In this document: positions 21,901-32,830 of the stretch, piece by piece
How the letters are laid out: every line of letters starts with the position of its first letter
Numbering within the stretch: the stretch's first letter is position 1
Assembly (NCBI GenBank): GCA_031285565.1
Contig: JAITVY010000035.1
Span: 202,318 to 266,317, forward strand
Direction of reading: 5' to 3'
DNA: 64,000 nt
Source of the DNA: Tannerella sp.
GTDB taxonomy: Bacteria > Bacteroidota > Bacteroidia > Bacteroidales > Tannerellaceae
Notes under the pieces: model-generated
Told to the model about the DNA's origin: nothing
Seen by the model: only the letters and a program-made list of their open reading frames with translations
Database searches by the model: none
Made by a program: the position numbers and the translations under genes

Positions 21901-22259
21901 TTAATACCTGTTTGTTTATAGAATATCTCATAGTTATTCGTCTTATCGGTAGCCGAGAGGATACGTCCCCCCATTTCAGGCAAGACACAGACATTCACAT
22001 ATTCATTATCCAAATAAAGAGCATTATAGTCTTTTTCCACTTTATTGTCGGTAAGAACATCATACAGGGGATAAGGATAAATATGCCCCTGCGCTCCCTG
22101 ATATACGCGTCCTGTAAAGAAAACAGGGTTAACATCCGGAGCGCCTATTTCATAGGTCGGCAGTGTGAGTGTTTTCTGTTCAACCTTAACCGACTGGGCT
22201 AATAGAACCGGACCAGGCAATAAGAATAAAAATAACAGAATAAATTGATTTATTTTCAT
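18933..22259 (-). CDS. DUF5107-type N-terminus plus TPR repeats, secreted
   Basis: Signal peptide; GGRILSATDKTNNYEIFYKQTGIKPALIGMLGAWLSGGVEWNFPHHH; many TPR motifs. Confidence 0.75.
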   Translation of the reverse strand: MKINQFILLFLFLLPGPVLLAQSVKVEQKTLTLPTYEIGAPDVNPVFFTGRVYQGAQGHIYPYPLYDVLTDNKVEKDYNALYLDNEYVNVCVLPEMGGRILSATDKTNNYEIFYKQTGIKPALIGMLGAWLSGGVEWNFPHHHRPSSYMDIDWSTEENPDGSKTIWIGETEFRHRFKWSVGVTVYPGRSWVEAKVRIMNRTPFIQSMLYWANVSVHCNEDYEVIFPPSTQFGTDHSKVYFTRWQYGEAVRGSGEDVDLSRWKNYTGNSRSIFAWNYEDDFLAGYDHGKHAGTVHVANHHVVNGKKFFLWGNNPSAEMWNTMLSDKDGHYLELMVGAYSDNQPDYSWIGPGETREFTQRWYGIRDIRSVKNATDDAAVNLERVSSGKVFIGFNATTKYPNARVSLTKGDEVLFEQVIQIDPATPFTKEVDINPQIKDEDLRVTLTDANGKELVAYQPVVPEERPLPDVVEGTKPVSEYETVEELYFAGLRVEQFHNARLDPMDFYNEALRRDPMDSRVNTVVGIRYARSGEWEKAEEHLKKALERSAKDYTTVKDPEPHYYLGVIYQMKGKYKEASDQFWKATWYPTFQHASFFALAEIASIQGHTDNALDMINESLNVGGNDTKALTFKAYLLRRMNKAKEATELLKKALEIDPLDYWSLSEESFLAGKGTSFLDKADDSRGKGIIRLQELLEMVIDYGNVGAYKEAVDLLNEAIRLGEPYTTSPLVYYYCGYYNLKLGNNDQAKNMFNKASQQVSTYCFPFRLEEIDILNTALQQYPSDGKGAFYLGNLYYYLGQKDKGLACWEQAISVNPQFAQAYRNLGFGYNRAGDLNKAITAYEQAIKTDKNDPRYFLELDQLYEQSGKPAKERLSFMEKNMKTILKHDDAVIRLLTLYNETGAYDKALKILDERHFHVWEGGGQVHNVYVDAHLLKGMKLLNNKKYEAAIKEFELADLYPENLEVGRPAGGGHSPKGFYYMGEAYKKMGDVGKAQQCYETTAKTQSRRWRTVSEDVFFRALAMRETGQAGEADKLIAGLKEEVDKQINSPALVDEYSKFGEDGSRAERLANLNYLNGLVYWYEGDQEKAKAEFRNAIRMNQNMIWPKEFLNN

Positions 22260-22308
22260 ACTACATTTTATTTTTTATTTGAAAGTATAACTTGCGATAC
22301 TTGAGTTA

Positions 22309-24453
22309 TTAATAATGAATCGGAGGTATATTCACCAGATTTGCTTTATAAGGCTCAACTTCTCCGGACGCCACTTTATAAATACGTTCGTTCGTCAAAG
22401 TCATTGCCTCCGTTAGTTCCGGATAAGGAAGATTGGCGGAAGTAACGACTCCTATATTATAGTTTTCACCATCGAAACGTCCGTAATAAGGTTGGTCTAC
22501 CCATTGGAAATAATGCATACCAACAAGTTCGGGACGTGCAAATCCCTGTTCGATATAGTTACGGTATGCGGCTGCACGGTCTTCCTGGCTCAATACCCCT
22601 ATAATGCCGGTAGCGGGTAAAGCACGGTCAACTGCCCCATGATGGAATTCACCAATCATAATGGGTTTGCCGCTGATACGCGCTATTTCTTCCGTGGGCG
22701 GCGGATTTATTCCATACCCATTGATTGAAAAGATATCAAATCTTTCGCCGGCTTTATATAAAAGATCAGAGCTTAACCACGCATATCGCATCCCCAAATT
22801 AAGATGATTATTATCGACCTTTCCTACTTCATCGCAGGGTATATCTACATACATCTTCACCATAATGGTAGAAAATTCATAGAAATCCTTGTCTGCCGTT
22901 GCAGAAGGATACTCTTTAAATGTCATTGACTTAAGATTGTCGAAACCTTTCAGATCCAGTTCCCAGGCGTTATTAAACGCTGTTATATCCTGATTATACC
23001 GGGCAGATACCCACTTGATGAATTCGTCTTTCGTGACGGACTGTTGATTGGTAGCGAACATTTCATATGCCAGATTATGATACCCGAATGCCCATTGAGG
23101 TTCATTCCGTAAGAAATAACCAACCATATAAGGATCATTCTTATAAGTTGTAAGCTGTCCGGCAAATTTTACTGAATTAGTCTGGTATTCCGTAGAGAAA
23201 ACATCCGGGAAATCACGATATAACAATACTTCCGTAGAAGGGAAGGAATTCAGTTGAAGCACATACGGAATCTTACTTTCACGGGCAAACTCCAGGCTCG
23301 ACCAGTTTCCAACCGTATTAAAGCGGAATTTTCGCATCAGCCCTTCGGTTGTCGAAGTCCATTTACCTTTCCATTCTTCCCCATAGAGGCGAATAAGGTT
23401 CGTAATATAAAAATCCATACTTTGCCTGTTCCTATTCGTATTGAGAGCTTCGCCAAAGACCGGGTCTCCGGGTTCCGGCAACCAGTCAAACAAATCTTCT
23501 ATGCCGTTTACAGGACCGGAAGATGCATGCGAAATGCAATCGACACCGGTACTCAAAAAAGCATATCCTTCCGGATCGACCAACCACCAACGATTGCCGT
23601 CATGATGCGTACGGAAAAAACCGGTTGCCGCAAAGCGTTTCTCTGTCCATCCGCCGTACCGGCTCCAATCAGCCGGCATTTTGAGTTCATTTTCCAGCGC
23701 CTTGTTACGGGCAATCATATCTTCTTCTCCTTTCAGTTTGCCTGACCATTCCTTATCTTTCCATTGCCCCAGTTTATCTACAATAGGCGTTTCTATCGGT
23801 GGATATGCTTCCGGAATGGAGTCGGTTACAGATATGGACGCAACCTCATATTCGGGTAAGAAGTAAGGGTCGTAATAAGGTCCGAAACGCAAAACAACCT
23901 TAATAATGTCATCCGGATCTAACCGGTTGCCACTGACTGTTCCTTTCAATTGGCGAGGCGAACGGGGGACGAAAAGGTTCTGGGCATCCAGATAGCTTAA
24001 AGGAAAAACGACCTGTGTCTTTAACCGGGGCAATATTCCCATTAAAGAAGATATCCAGGGTTGGTCCTCTTCCGTTCCGGAGATTTCGCCACTTTGCAAC
24101 ACTATCTTTTCTGCTTTAAAATCTTTCATTTCTTTATAGAATTCAATATTGATTACACCACTGAATTCTTTCTTGCCGTATATTTCAAAAACAAGATAAT
24201 TGGCTTTAGTCCAATCCTGTTTATCACCTTTTTCCCATATAATAATCCCATTATGACCGTCTTCGGGAGAAATTTGCAATGTTTTCCCCTCAAAGACATT
24301 ACTTTCGGCAACCGTTGTTTTCCCGGAATGCCGTGCTGCTATCTTATCCAGGTCGAAGGTTTGTACCTTCCCGTCATCTTGTGGAGAACAGGCTGTTATT
24401 AGCATTAACAATAAGCCTATCCCGATCCATATTTTCATTAGTATTTTATTCAC
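22309..24453 (-). CDS. Lipoprotein glycoside hydrolase, beta-galactosidase/agarase-like (GH50-like)
   Basis: ITACSPQD lipobox; GFFRTHHDGNRWWLVDPEGYAFLSTGVDCI; GYFLRNEPQWAFGYH; GKPIMIGEFHHGA. Confidence 0.65.
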   Translation of the reverse strand: MNKILMKIWIGIGLLLMLITACSPQDDGKVQTFDLDKIAARHSGKTTVAESNVFEGKTLQISPEDGHNGIIIWEKGDKQDWTKANYLVFEIYGKKEFSGVINIEFYKEMKDFKAEKIVLQSGEISGTEEDQPWISSLMGILPRLKTQVVFPLSYLDAQNLFVPRSPRQLKGTVSGNRLDPDDIIKVVLRFGPYYDPYFLPEYEVASISVTDSIPEAYPPIETPIVDKLGQWKDKEWSGKLKGEEDMIARNKALENELKMPADWSRYGGWTEKRFAATGFFRTHHDGNRWWLVDPEGYAFLSTGVDCISHASSGPVNGIEDLFDWLPEPGDPVFGEALNTNRNRQSMDFYITNLIRLYGEEWKGKWTSTTEGLMRKFRFNTVGNWSSLEFARESKIPYVLQLNSFPSTEVLLYRDFPDVFSTEYQTNSVKFAGQLTTYKNDPYMVGYFLRNEPQWAFGYHNLAYEMFATNQQSVTKDEFIKWVSARYNQDITAFNNAWELDLKGFDNLKSMTFKEYPSATADKDFYEFSTIMVKMYVDIPCDEVGKVDNNHLNLGMRYAWLSSDLLYKAGERFDIFSINGYGINPPPTEEIARISGKPIMIGEFHHGAVDRALPATGIIGVLSQEDRAAAYRNYIEQGFARPELVGMHYFQWVDQPYYGRFDGENYNIGVVTSANLPYPELTEAMTLTNERIYKVASGEVEPYKANLVNIPPIHY

Positions 24454-24503
24454 TTCTTCTAAATTAAACGGTGTATAATACTATTTACAATCTAAAATAC
24501 ATC

Positions 24504-26468
24504 CTATCTTCCGGACTGCATAGGCTCAACCAACGGTATTTCCCAGGTCTCACTCAATTCTCCTTCTTTCAGGTTTACCCGAACCACAGAATTGAGTAAT
24601 GTATTTTTATCAGCCTTCAATGTGAAGGTGAAAAGTCCCCTGTCTTTCACTTTATCCAACTGAATTGTAACAGGATTGTTTTTACCTTCTTTATCGCTCC
24701 ACACAAGCGTTCCGTTAATTTCTTTTTCAACAGGTTCTCGTAAACGAATCACGATTTTTCCATCTTCGGAAACGGGAATGGCTTTCGGAAACACCCATTT
24801 CGACCATGCTATACGTGATTGCCGTTTGTATTCTGCATTCAAAGTTTCCTCTCGCTGGACATCGGTAAATACTCCCGAGCCCAATAATTCATAAGCTCCG
24901 ATATCGACAGAGCCATCATTGACCGGATTACCGAAATAATCACGTTTGCTGTTTAAAGGCACGAATAATCCGGCATTTATACAGGGAGAGCCGCTTTGCA
25001 ATTTATAGCCGTCGAGCGTACATATACCGTTTCCGCCTGTACCGGGAGCAACAAATAACGGATCGGCTACAATCCGCTTAGGATCATCCGGCAATCCGTT
25101 TTTCCAGGGACCATAATAGCAATTATTGAGGAATAACGAACCCGGAGGTAAATCAGGTTTGGATACTTCATCAAAATGCCGACCGATTACTTCTCCTGAT
25201 GAGTAAACGGTTCTGAACCGCCCCTGCCCGGTTGCATAAAAGATATTATTATAAAACAAAGCGCCTAACTGGTTAATCGCTTCCGGTTCGCCACTCCCAT
25301 GGTGATCAATATCAGCCGTACCATAGTCTACATAAAATATATTATTGTAGAAAACGTTCCTGTCTGTCAGGTCACATTGTAGCTGTACCAGATGTGTTCT
25401 ATCGTTTTCACTGATATTGTATCGGGTTACATTCTCAAAAGTATTGTTCATTACCAGCATCAGACCATGATTGTTTTTACTGTAGTTATACTGCGCCGTA
25501 CAACGTTTACAATAAAAATCAAAGTCATACGCATTCCCGTCACCGTTCTTTGGTTCACGACCCGTATCATAAACGGCGTTAAACTGCATTATGGTCTCTT
25601 CCGTATTTTGTATCCATATAGCCGCGGTATGGGGCCACCAATCGTCGCCTCCGGGCAAATCGAGATAACCGGAACGCATACAGCTCCTTCGTACTTCATT
25701 ATATTCAATTAAACCCTTATAAGGTCCGTTGACAAAGATGCCGTCGCCCCCAAGGTTATCCATGCTATTGCCACGCACCACAATATCATGCTTTCCGCCC
25801 CAGATAACGATTCCGCATTTATCAAAACGTTCGATACGATTATTTTCTACCAGTACATTATCAAAGGTCGTTTTTATAAAAGCCCGCCTATCACGGCTGA
25901 TACCATCTTCATACTGGCTTCTGACCAGAATGGCGGTACTATAATAACCGACGTATTCGCCGCGTCCGCCCAACTGTCCCCAAATATCATGGATATAGTT
26001 ATTCCGGATGACAATTCCTTCCATATGTTGCCCATCTCCCATCACAATAACGGCAATACCTTGCCTGCCTATTCCCGGTTCATAAGGTTCACCACTGGTT
26101 ATTTCCATATTACTGATCTCCCACCAGGATTGATTGAAGAGCCGGATTCCTGCACCTTCCGCCTTTCCTATGTTAATCACAGGCTTTGCTTTTCCTCCAT
26201 AACTGGAAAGTATAATCGGTTTCCCTTCAGCTCCTGAACCTTTAAGTTTTAGCTGACCATACCATACACCTCCTGATTCGAACAAAACCTGGTCGCCGGT
26301 TTGGAAAGTTATCTGGTTGACTTTATCCAGGCTTTTCCACGCAGTTTTTAAAGAGAGACCGTCGGCACTATCATTTCCGTTAGGAGAGATAAAATAGGTT
26401 TTCGACTGACCGCAAATTGAAATACTTACCAACAGGAAGATGGCTATAAATAGATTTCTCACTTTCAT
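24504..26468 (-). CDS. Right-handed parallel beta-helix secreted protein
   Basis: YFISPNGNDSADGLSLKTAWKSLDKVNQITFQTGDQVLFESGG; INAGLFVPLNSKRDYFGNPVNDGSVDIGAYE. Confidence 0.8.
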   Translation of the reverse strand: MKVRNLFIAIFLLVSISICGQSKTYFISPNGNDSADGLSLKTAWKSLDKVNQITFQTGDQVLFESGGVWYGQLKLKGSGAEGKPIILSSYGGKAKPVINIGKAEGAGIRLFNQSWWEISNMEITSGEPYEPGIGRQGIAVIVMGDGQHMEGIVIRNNYIHDIWGQLGGRGEYVGYYSTAILVRSQYEDGISRDRRAFIKTTFDNVLVENNRIERFDKCGIVIWGGKHDIVVRGNSMDNLGGDGIFVNGPYKGLIEYNEVRRSCMRSGYLDLPGGDDWWPHTAAIWIQNTEETIMQFNAVYDTGREPKNGDGNAYDFDFYCKRCTAQYNYSKNNHGLMLVMNNTFENVTRYNISENDRTHLVQLQCDLTDRNVFYNNIFYVDYGTADIDHHGSGEPEAINQLGALFYNNIFYATGQGRFRTVYSSGEVIGRHFDEVSKPDLPPGSLFLNNCYYGPWKNGLPDDPKRIVADPLFVAPGTGGNGICTLDGYKLQSGSPCINAGLFVPLNSKRDYFGNPVNDGSVDIGAYELLGSGVFTDVQREETLNAEYKRQSRIAWSKWVFPKAIPVSEDGKIVIRLREPVEKEINGTLVWSDKEGKNNPVTIQLDKVKDRGLFTFTLKADKNTLLNSVVRVNLKEGELSETWEIPLVEPMQSGR

Positions 26469-26720
26469 ATGATAATAATTAATTTGTTACACTAAAGCCA
26501 TATGAAACCCGCCTGAATATAATAGCTTGCAGATAGTAACAGACAGCAAGTAGTTGCCTTTCAGCTTCTCTACTTACTAAAAACTGCGAACAACAGTCTG
26601 CTTTAAAAATTCAGGCGCTGCTTCATAAAGATTGATTTAAGAATACATGATTATGTAAATCAGTAGCTATAAAACATCCGGGTTATAAAAACAACCTCTT
26701 TAACTACTGTCTCATAGCAA

Positions 26721-28256
26721 TTAATATCCGGGATTCTGTTCCATCGTCCCGTTAGAGATCGTAATCTGAGCCAAAGGAATAGGTTGTAATTCGCTTTTCC
26801 CCTCAACAAAGTTGCGTCCTTTAAGGGAGTTATACTTTGTCGAATATGCCCGCATCACTTCACCCACGCGTCCCTGGCGTTTCAGATCCCAAAAACGCTG
26901 ACCTTCACATGCCAATTCTACGCGGCGTTCATGCCAAATCAAGTTCCGCAAGACATCTTTGCCGGTTTCTGTCCTCTTCGGCAAAACATCAGGATCATCT
27001 GCATTCGACCGGGCGCGTGCTCTTACCTGTTCCAGAAACTCCAATGATTCAGCGGTTTTACCTAATTCATTGGCAGCTTCCGCCAGGTAAAGTAACACAT
27101 CGGCATAGCGAATAAAAATAATATTCTTCGGACAGTCGCTCTGGTCAATTTGTGAACGCTGGTCATACGGTATGTACCATTTTTTAGGCTGCAATCCTGT
27201 GGAACTTGCTTTATTATAATGAATACGTCCGTCCCAAGAATCACCTTCGAAAATAATGGTGGCTGCCCTGCGGGGATCTCCCGGTTCATAGCTGTCTGCA
27301 AGATCCCATGTAGGACAATGCATAGACCATCCATTGTGCCATTTTTCAGTATCATCGGGATCGGCATCATGTTCATAAAATGAAAGGATAGACCCTTCAT
27401 TATCATCAGACCAACCGGTACCGGAAATACTATGTTGAATTTCATAAATCGACTCAATACCATTCTCATGTTCGAGTGTAAAGGCATTCTCATATATAGA
27501 CTCCAACTTATATTCTCCCGAATTAACAACTTTCATCAATACATCGTAAGCATCCTGATATTTACCTTGATAAATATAAACTTTCCCCAATAAGGAATTT
27601 GCGGCTCCACGTGTGGCTCTGCCAAGGTCGGCTCCTCCATATTCGCTTTTTTCAGGTAATAAGTCAGCCGCTTTCTTTAAGTCAGACTCCATCTGTGCCC
27701 ATGTCTCTTCCATGGTTGCACGGGGCATATAATATTCTTCATAATTCAAAACATGGTCTATTACAGGTAGCCGTCCGTATTGACGCGCAAGGAAGAAATA
27801 ATAAAAAGCTCTCAGGAAACAAGCTTCACCAACAAATTGATTTCTTTTGGCTTCCGGTATGTCTTCATTACCCTGTATCCGCTCGATAGCCTGCGTAGTC
27901 CTGTTTATTCCTGAAAATCCGATATTCCACAACTGATTACTCACCCAGTTGTTAGGCTGTACATCAAAACTTTGCATAGCCTGGGCTACTGAACCCAACC
28001 ATGAAAAAGCTTCGCTATTTTCATTGCCCAGATCCGTATCATCCGAACAATCATCGCCAATTATTAAAAATGGTCCTAATTGAAATGTCTCAGTCTGGGA
28101 AATTGCATAACAACCCATAATGGCGTCATTCGCTTCGGTTTCATTGGAATAATACGTTTCTGCAGACGACTCTACCAACGGATTCTTATCCAGAAAGTCA
28201 GAACAACTACATAAAGAGATCAGGATAATCCATATAATTATATTATTTGTTTTCAT
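26721..28256 (-). CDS. SusD/RagB-family outer-membrane lipoprotein
   Basis: SLCSCSDFLDKNPLVESSAETYY; LIWHERRVELACEGQRFWDLKRQGR; ends in NPGY. Confidence 0.95.
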   Translation of the reverse strand: MKTNNIIIWIILISLCSCSDFLDKNPLVESSAETYYSNETEANDAIMGCYAISQTETFQLGPFLIIGDDCSDDTDLGNENSEAFSWLGSVAQAMQSFDVQPNNWVSNQLWNIGFSGINRTTQAIERIQGNEDIPEAKRNQFVGEACFLRAFYYFFLARQYGRLPVIDHVLNYEEYYMPRATMEETWAQMESDLKKAADLLPEKSEYGGADLGRATRGAANSLLGKVYIYQGKYQDAYDVLMKVVNSGEYKLESIYENAFTLEHENGIESIYEIQHSISGTGWSDDNEGSILSFYEHDADPDDTEKWHNGWSMHCPTWDLADSYEPGDPRRAATIIFEGDSWDGRIHYNKASSTGLQPKKWYIPYDQRSQIDQSDCPKNIIFIRYADVLLYLAEAANELGKTAESLEFLEQVRARARSNADDPDVLPKRTETGKDVLRNLIWHERRVELACEGQRFWDLKRQGRVGEVMRAYSTKYNSLKGRNFVEGKSELQPIPLAQITISNGTMEQNPGY

Positions 28257-28269
28257 ACTTATCCATTGT

Positions 28270-31200
28270 TTAAAAGTTAATTACTGTTCCTGCCATAAAT
28301 GATCTTGCCTGAGGATATTGTCCCCGGTCAACCGAAATCTCTGACACTTCGGGTTCAAATCCACTGTAATTGGTTATTGTAAACAGGTTCTGTGTTGATA
28401 TATAGAGCCGTATAGACGGGCGTAGTCCTTGTCCCAGATTGGGTGTGAAAGTATATCCTAACTGGATATTTTTCAGTCGCAAATAAGAACCATCTTCAAC
28501 ATAATAATCTGAATTCTGGTAATTTCGCGTATTTCGCGTCAAGTCCCTTGTTACGATTGGTTGAGAATTAGAAGTTCCCGCTCCGTGCCAATACTCTTTC
28601 AGATAATCCGTACGTACGTTCTGCTTTGCATCAAACCGCATAAAATAGTATTTGGCTGCATTATAAACATCGTTTCCCATTACACCTTGAAAGAGTAAAC
28701 TCAAATCAAATTTCTTATAGGTAGCATCGAAAGATAGCCCATATGTAACATCAGGAATAGGATTTCCGATAAAATCCATATCATTGGTATCTATCTCTCC
28801 GTTTCCATTCAGGTCCTTGAATTTAAAGTCGCCCGGTTGTGCATTAGGCTGAATAAGCTTGCCATCTTTCGCATATTGGTTGATTTCTTCCTGTGTCTGG
28901 AAAATACCATCGGTAACATATCCATAAAATTGCCCGTAAGGTCTGCCGACTTCGCTACGGATAATATTTCCAAATGCGCCCTGGAAATCGATCAAAGCAT
29001 AATCATAAGCAAAATTGGATACCAAAGAACTGGAAGTTCCCAGGCTGGTTACCTTATTCTTTACTAATGCCATATTAGCATTGATACCATAGGAAAAATC
29101 GCCTTTCTTATCTTTAAAACCTATCGCAAATTCAAATCCCTTGTTTTCCATTCCTCCGACATTGCGGACCATTGTACCAAATCCCGAAATACGGGGAATT
29201 TGTTGCGACAAAAGGATATCATCTGTTTTTCGAATATAGTAATCAGCTGTAAGGTTTAATTTCCCCTGTAAAAACATGAGATCGACTCCTACGTTAAACT
29301 GGCTTGAAGTTTCCCATTTCGCATCGGAATTACCAATACCCGATGGGGATGAACCATTTACGCGTATCTGGCTTGTACCTATTGTATAGTATTGCCGCTG
29401 TTGGATGGGTGTTAAATAAGGATAGTAGGAATTAATATTTTCATTACCGATCTCACCGTATCCTACACGTATTTTAGCGCTGTTCAACCAGGTGGGATTC
29501 CAATTCTTAAAAAAGCTTTCTTCGGAGAGCTTCCATGCAAACGCTCCCGAAGGGAAATATCCCCAGCGATTCGAGTCTATAAAACGGGAAGAACCATCGG
29601 CACGTATACTTACAGTCAACAGGTACCGGTCAAGTAAATTATAATTAATACGCCCCAAATAAGACAACATAGCTAGTGATTCACCTTCGCCGGATGCCTG
29701 TGGGTTGTCCGTAGCCGAGTCAAAATACCAATATTCAGGATCCTCTATGGTTACATTTTGTTTGGTCGCCTGAAAATAATCATAACTATATTCGCGGGCG
29801 GACATTGCCCCCATCACCGTTAAATCATGAATTTTGTTGAAGTTTTTATGGAATGTCAGGATATTTTCCCATGTCCAGTCAATTTTTTTAGATGTATTGC
29901 GGCTTACGGTATTAACGGCATTCGAATTATCCATTGTTTCGTAAAAAACAGGGGAGAAATTACTATTATAGGTTCCGGTATACCGGATACCAAACCGCGA
30001 ACTAAAAATAAGCTCCGGCAAAATAGTCAAATCTGCATTAAAATTTCCAATAAGGAATTGCCTTCTGTTTTTCGAATTATTCCTTGCTATTTTACCTGCC
30101 GGATTTTCCAACCGGATCTTACTTATGCCGGAATAATAGTTCGTCTCCGGATCTATTACCGGGATATCAGGAGGAGCAATCAATGATGACAGGAAAATAC
30201 TGGTTGCATCCAGTCGCCTGTATTTATTGAACGCTCCCGAAAGGGAACTGGAAAGATTGAAGAAGGGAGTTACTTTCAGAGATGTATTCTGGGTAAACGT
30301 CAAACGATCATAATCGGTAGATTTTATGATACCCTCACGCTTATAGTAGTTAACGCTTAACATGGAAGAAAGACGTTCTCCACCACCTGAGAAATTAATA
30401 TTATAATTCTGGAATTGTCCGGTTTGGGATATCATATCATACCAGTCAGTATTATATGCCAGATTTGTTGTGCTTGAATACAACGGATCCATCCCCGCAT
30501 TTAAAGAAGCTTCGTTAGAGAGTTCGGCATATTGTGTTGAATTAAGCATGGAAGCTTTCTTAGCCATATTTTCAAAACCATAATATGCGCTTATATTCAC
30601 CCTCAACGGACCACTCTGTCCTTTTTTGGTGGTAATAAGCACTACCCCATTTGCACCCCGGGAACCGTAAATTGCCGTAGCAGAGGCATCTTTCAGGATT
30701 TCCATGGATTCAATATCATTCGGATTGAGATAGTCGATGTCACTCATCGGAAAACCATCTACAACATAAAGCGGAGAAGCATCATTGGGAGTTCCGACCC
30801 CACGGATCTGAATCTTCGCCGTAGCATCAGGAGATCCGGAACCCAGAACTACATGTACCCCTGCCGCACGTCCCTGTAAAGCAGCCAACGGAGAATTGGT
30901 GGCAATCTTATTGATATCCTCTGATTTTACAGAAGACACCGCGCCAGTCAAATCACTCTTTTTTACTACGCCATAACCAATGACCACCACTTCATCCAGA
31001 GCCTTAGTATCTTCTGTTAATTCTATGGTAATACTTGCCTGGTTTCCTACCGTTACTTCCATCGTTAGAAAACCGATATAAGAGATTGCCAATACCGCCC
31101 CCTGGTTTACATTCAGCGTAAATCGTCCGTCTATATCCGTTATGATACCATTTGTGGTACCCTTTTCCATTACATTCGCTCCGGGAAGGGGTTCACCTTG

Positions 31201-31629
31201 TTTGTCTATTACTCTTCCGGTTATCTGACGCATCGTTTGCTGGGTTATCACCTGATTTTTCTTCATCAGAATAATATTGTTTCCAACCATCGAATACCGG
31301 ATATCCATATTGGCAAATAACTCGGTAAGAAGATCAGAAACTTCCCTGTTTTTGGCATTTACCGATGCGTTACGGTTCAGGTCTATTTCATCTTTATTAT
31401 AAAGAAATAAATAATCTGTTTGTTCTTCGATTTCCTGTAATATATCCTTAACAGAAGTACTTTGAGTTGCCATACTCACTTTCATTTCCTGTGAAAAGAT
31501 ATTTTCGGCATAGACACCCATGCAACAAACAATAATAAATATAAATTGTAGTTTCATTATTCGGAATATGCGTATATACTGGTTAGTTTGATTTTTGGTA
31601 TTAGAATACCTGTACAATATATTTTTCAT
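28270..31629 (-). CDS. SusC/RagA-family TonB-dependent receptor with N-terminal STN domain
   Basis: ITGRVIDKQGEPLPGANVMEKGTTNG; ALDEVVVIGYG; STN segment before the carboxypeptidase-like domain. Confidence 0.96.
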   Translation of the reverse strand: MKNILYRYSNTKNQTNQYIRIFRIMKLQFIFIIVCCMGVYAENIFSQEMKVSMATQSTSVKDILQEIEEQTDYLFLYNKDEIDLNRNASVNAKNREVSDLLTELFANMDIRYSMVGNNIILMKKNQVITQQTMRQITGRVIDKQGEPLPGANVMEKGTTNGIITDIDGRFTLNVNQGAVLAISYIGFLTMEVTVGNQASITIELTEDTKALDEVVVIGYGVVKKSDLTGAVSSVKSEDINKIATNSPLAALQGRAAGVHVVLGSGSPDATAKIQIRGVGTPNDASPLYVVDGFPMSDIDYLNPNDIESMEILKDASATAIYGSRGANGVVLITTKKGQSGPLRVNISAYYGFENMAKKASMLNSTQYAELSNEASLNAGMDPLYSSTTNLAYNTDWYDMISQTGQFQNYNINFSGGGERLSSMLSVNYYKREGIIKSTDYDRLTFTQNTSLKVTPFFNLSSSLSGAFNKYRRLDATSIFLSSLIAPPDIPVIDPETNYYSGISKIRLENPAGKIARNNSKNRRQFLIGNFNADLTILPELIFSSRFGIRYTGTYNSNFSPVFYETMDNSNAVNTVSRNTSKKIDWTWENILTFHKNFNKIHDLTVMGAMSAREYSYDYFQATKQNVTIEDPEYWYFDSATDNPQASGEGESLAMLSYLGRINYNLLDRYLLTVSIRADGSSRFIDSNRWGYFPSGAFAWKLSEESFFKNWNPTWLNSAKIRVGYGEIGNENINSYYPYLTPIQQRQYYTIGTSQIRVNGSSPSGIGNSDAKWETSSQFNVGVDLMFLQGKLNLTADYYIRKTDDILLSQQIPRISGFGTMVRNVGGMENKGFEFAIGFKDKKGDFSYGINANMALVKNKVTSLGTSSSLVSNFAYDYALIDFQGAFGNIIRSEVGRPYGQFYGYVTDGIFQTQEEINQYAKDGKLIQPNAQPGDFKFKDLNGNGEIDTNDMDFIGNPIPDVTYGLSFDATYKKFDLSLLFQGVMGNDVYNAAKYYFMRFDAKQNVRTDYLKEYWHGAGTSNSQPIVTRDLTRNTRNYQNSDYYVEDGSYLRLKNIQLGYTFTPNLGQGLRPSIRLYISTQNLFTITNYSGFEPEVSEISVDRGQYPQARSFMAGTVINF

Positions 31630-31801
31630 ATATTTGTAAATAATTTGAGTTAGTACTGGTTTTATTAAACACTAAGTCGGGTATTAACTTCTGTCAACCG
31701 GAGAGTGGTCGCAACACTTTCCGGTTTTTCATTCGGATTCTTTTTATTTTCTCATAGGCATCTATTATTTAAAGGGTTAACAATGGTACATTTTCGTATC
31801 G

Positions 31802-32734
31802 TTAATATATTAGCACGAAATTATTCTCATTATCTTTCTGGTATTGTAATCCTGTCGGCACCTGCAACACATCCAAAATATGTTTTAAGCCGTCATTCGT
31901 TCTGAATTTACCTGTATAACGCATATTTGTAATCGATTTATTCTGGTTTTCAATCCGGATATCATAATAGAGTTCCAGCTTTTTTAAAATATCTTCTATC
32001 CGTTCATGATCGAAACTTATAATACCTTTTTTCCAAAGAAAATAATCATAATGCCGGATAGAAGTCGTTTGCAGTTGCCCTTTCTCCGAATAGACCAGTT
32101 TACCAGGAGTCAGCGAGATATTTTGTTGTTCATCATAGGAACTTATATCTACCACCCCTTTTAACAAAGATGTTTCAAAATATCCGTTTTTACGGTAAGC
32201 AATCACGTTAAACTCTGTGCCTAACACTTTTACAAAATAATCCGAAGTATTTATTTTGAATTGCCTGTTTTCATCATGCTGCACATCAAAATAACCTTCA
32301 CCGTCCAGATAAACCTCACGTATTGCTCCTGAAAAATGGGCAGGAAATGTAAAGGTAGTAAGCGAGTGTAGCCACACTTTTGTACCGTCTGATAAGGTTA
32401 ACTCAGCCCGTTGTCCTGCCGGAACATGGAGAGTTTGCATAACGGTTGCATCAGCCGGCTGAGGTGTAGTCTGCCTGGACTGCAAGAACCAATAAGTACA
32501 AGTGAACGTGATTAATATTGCTGCTGCAATCCTGAGGAAATCCACTAGTAATTTCCGCTTTCTATTTTCAGTTCGTTTTTCTTCCAGGTGAAGCAAGGTT
32601 ATGTCATACAATGAACGTAAAGCCATAAACTCCTTTTGGTTATTTTCATCGGCTTCAAGCCATAATTGAATAGATTCCTTCTCTTCCTGAGAGGCGTCGC
32701 CTGCAAGATATTTATTTAATAGTGTGCTTTCCAT
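31802..32734 (-). CDS. FecR-family anti-sigma factor
   Basis: LHVPAGQRAELTLSDGTKVWLHSLTTFTFPAHFSG...REVYLDGEGYFDV; FKINTSDYFVKVLGTEFNV. Confidence 0.95.
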   Translation of the reverse strand: MESTLLNKYLAGDASQEEKESIQLWLEADENNQKEFMALRSLYDITLLHLEEKRTENRKRKLLVDFLRIAAAILITFTCTYWFLQSRQTTPQPADATVMQTLHVPAGQRAELTLSDGTKVWLHSLTTFTFPAHFSGAIREVYLDGEGYFDVQHDENRQFKINTSDYFVKVLGTEFNVIAYRKNGYFETSLLKGVVDISSYDEQQNISLTPGKLVYSEKGQLQTTSIRHYDYFLWKKGIISFDHERIEDILKKLELYYDIRIENQNKSITNMRYTGKFRTNDGLKHILDVLQVPTGLQYQKDNENNFVLIY

Positions 32735-32830
32735 ACTGATTAGTACAAGGCGTTTATAAAAGCCTCATATTGTTAGTACGTATAAGAATTAAAAACACCT
32801 AGTCAGAAATCGTCTTTTTTTACAATTTTA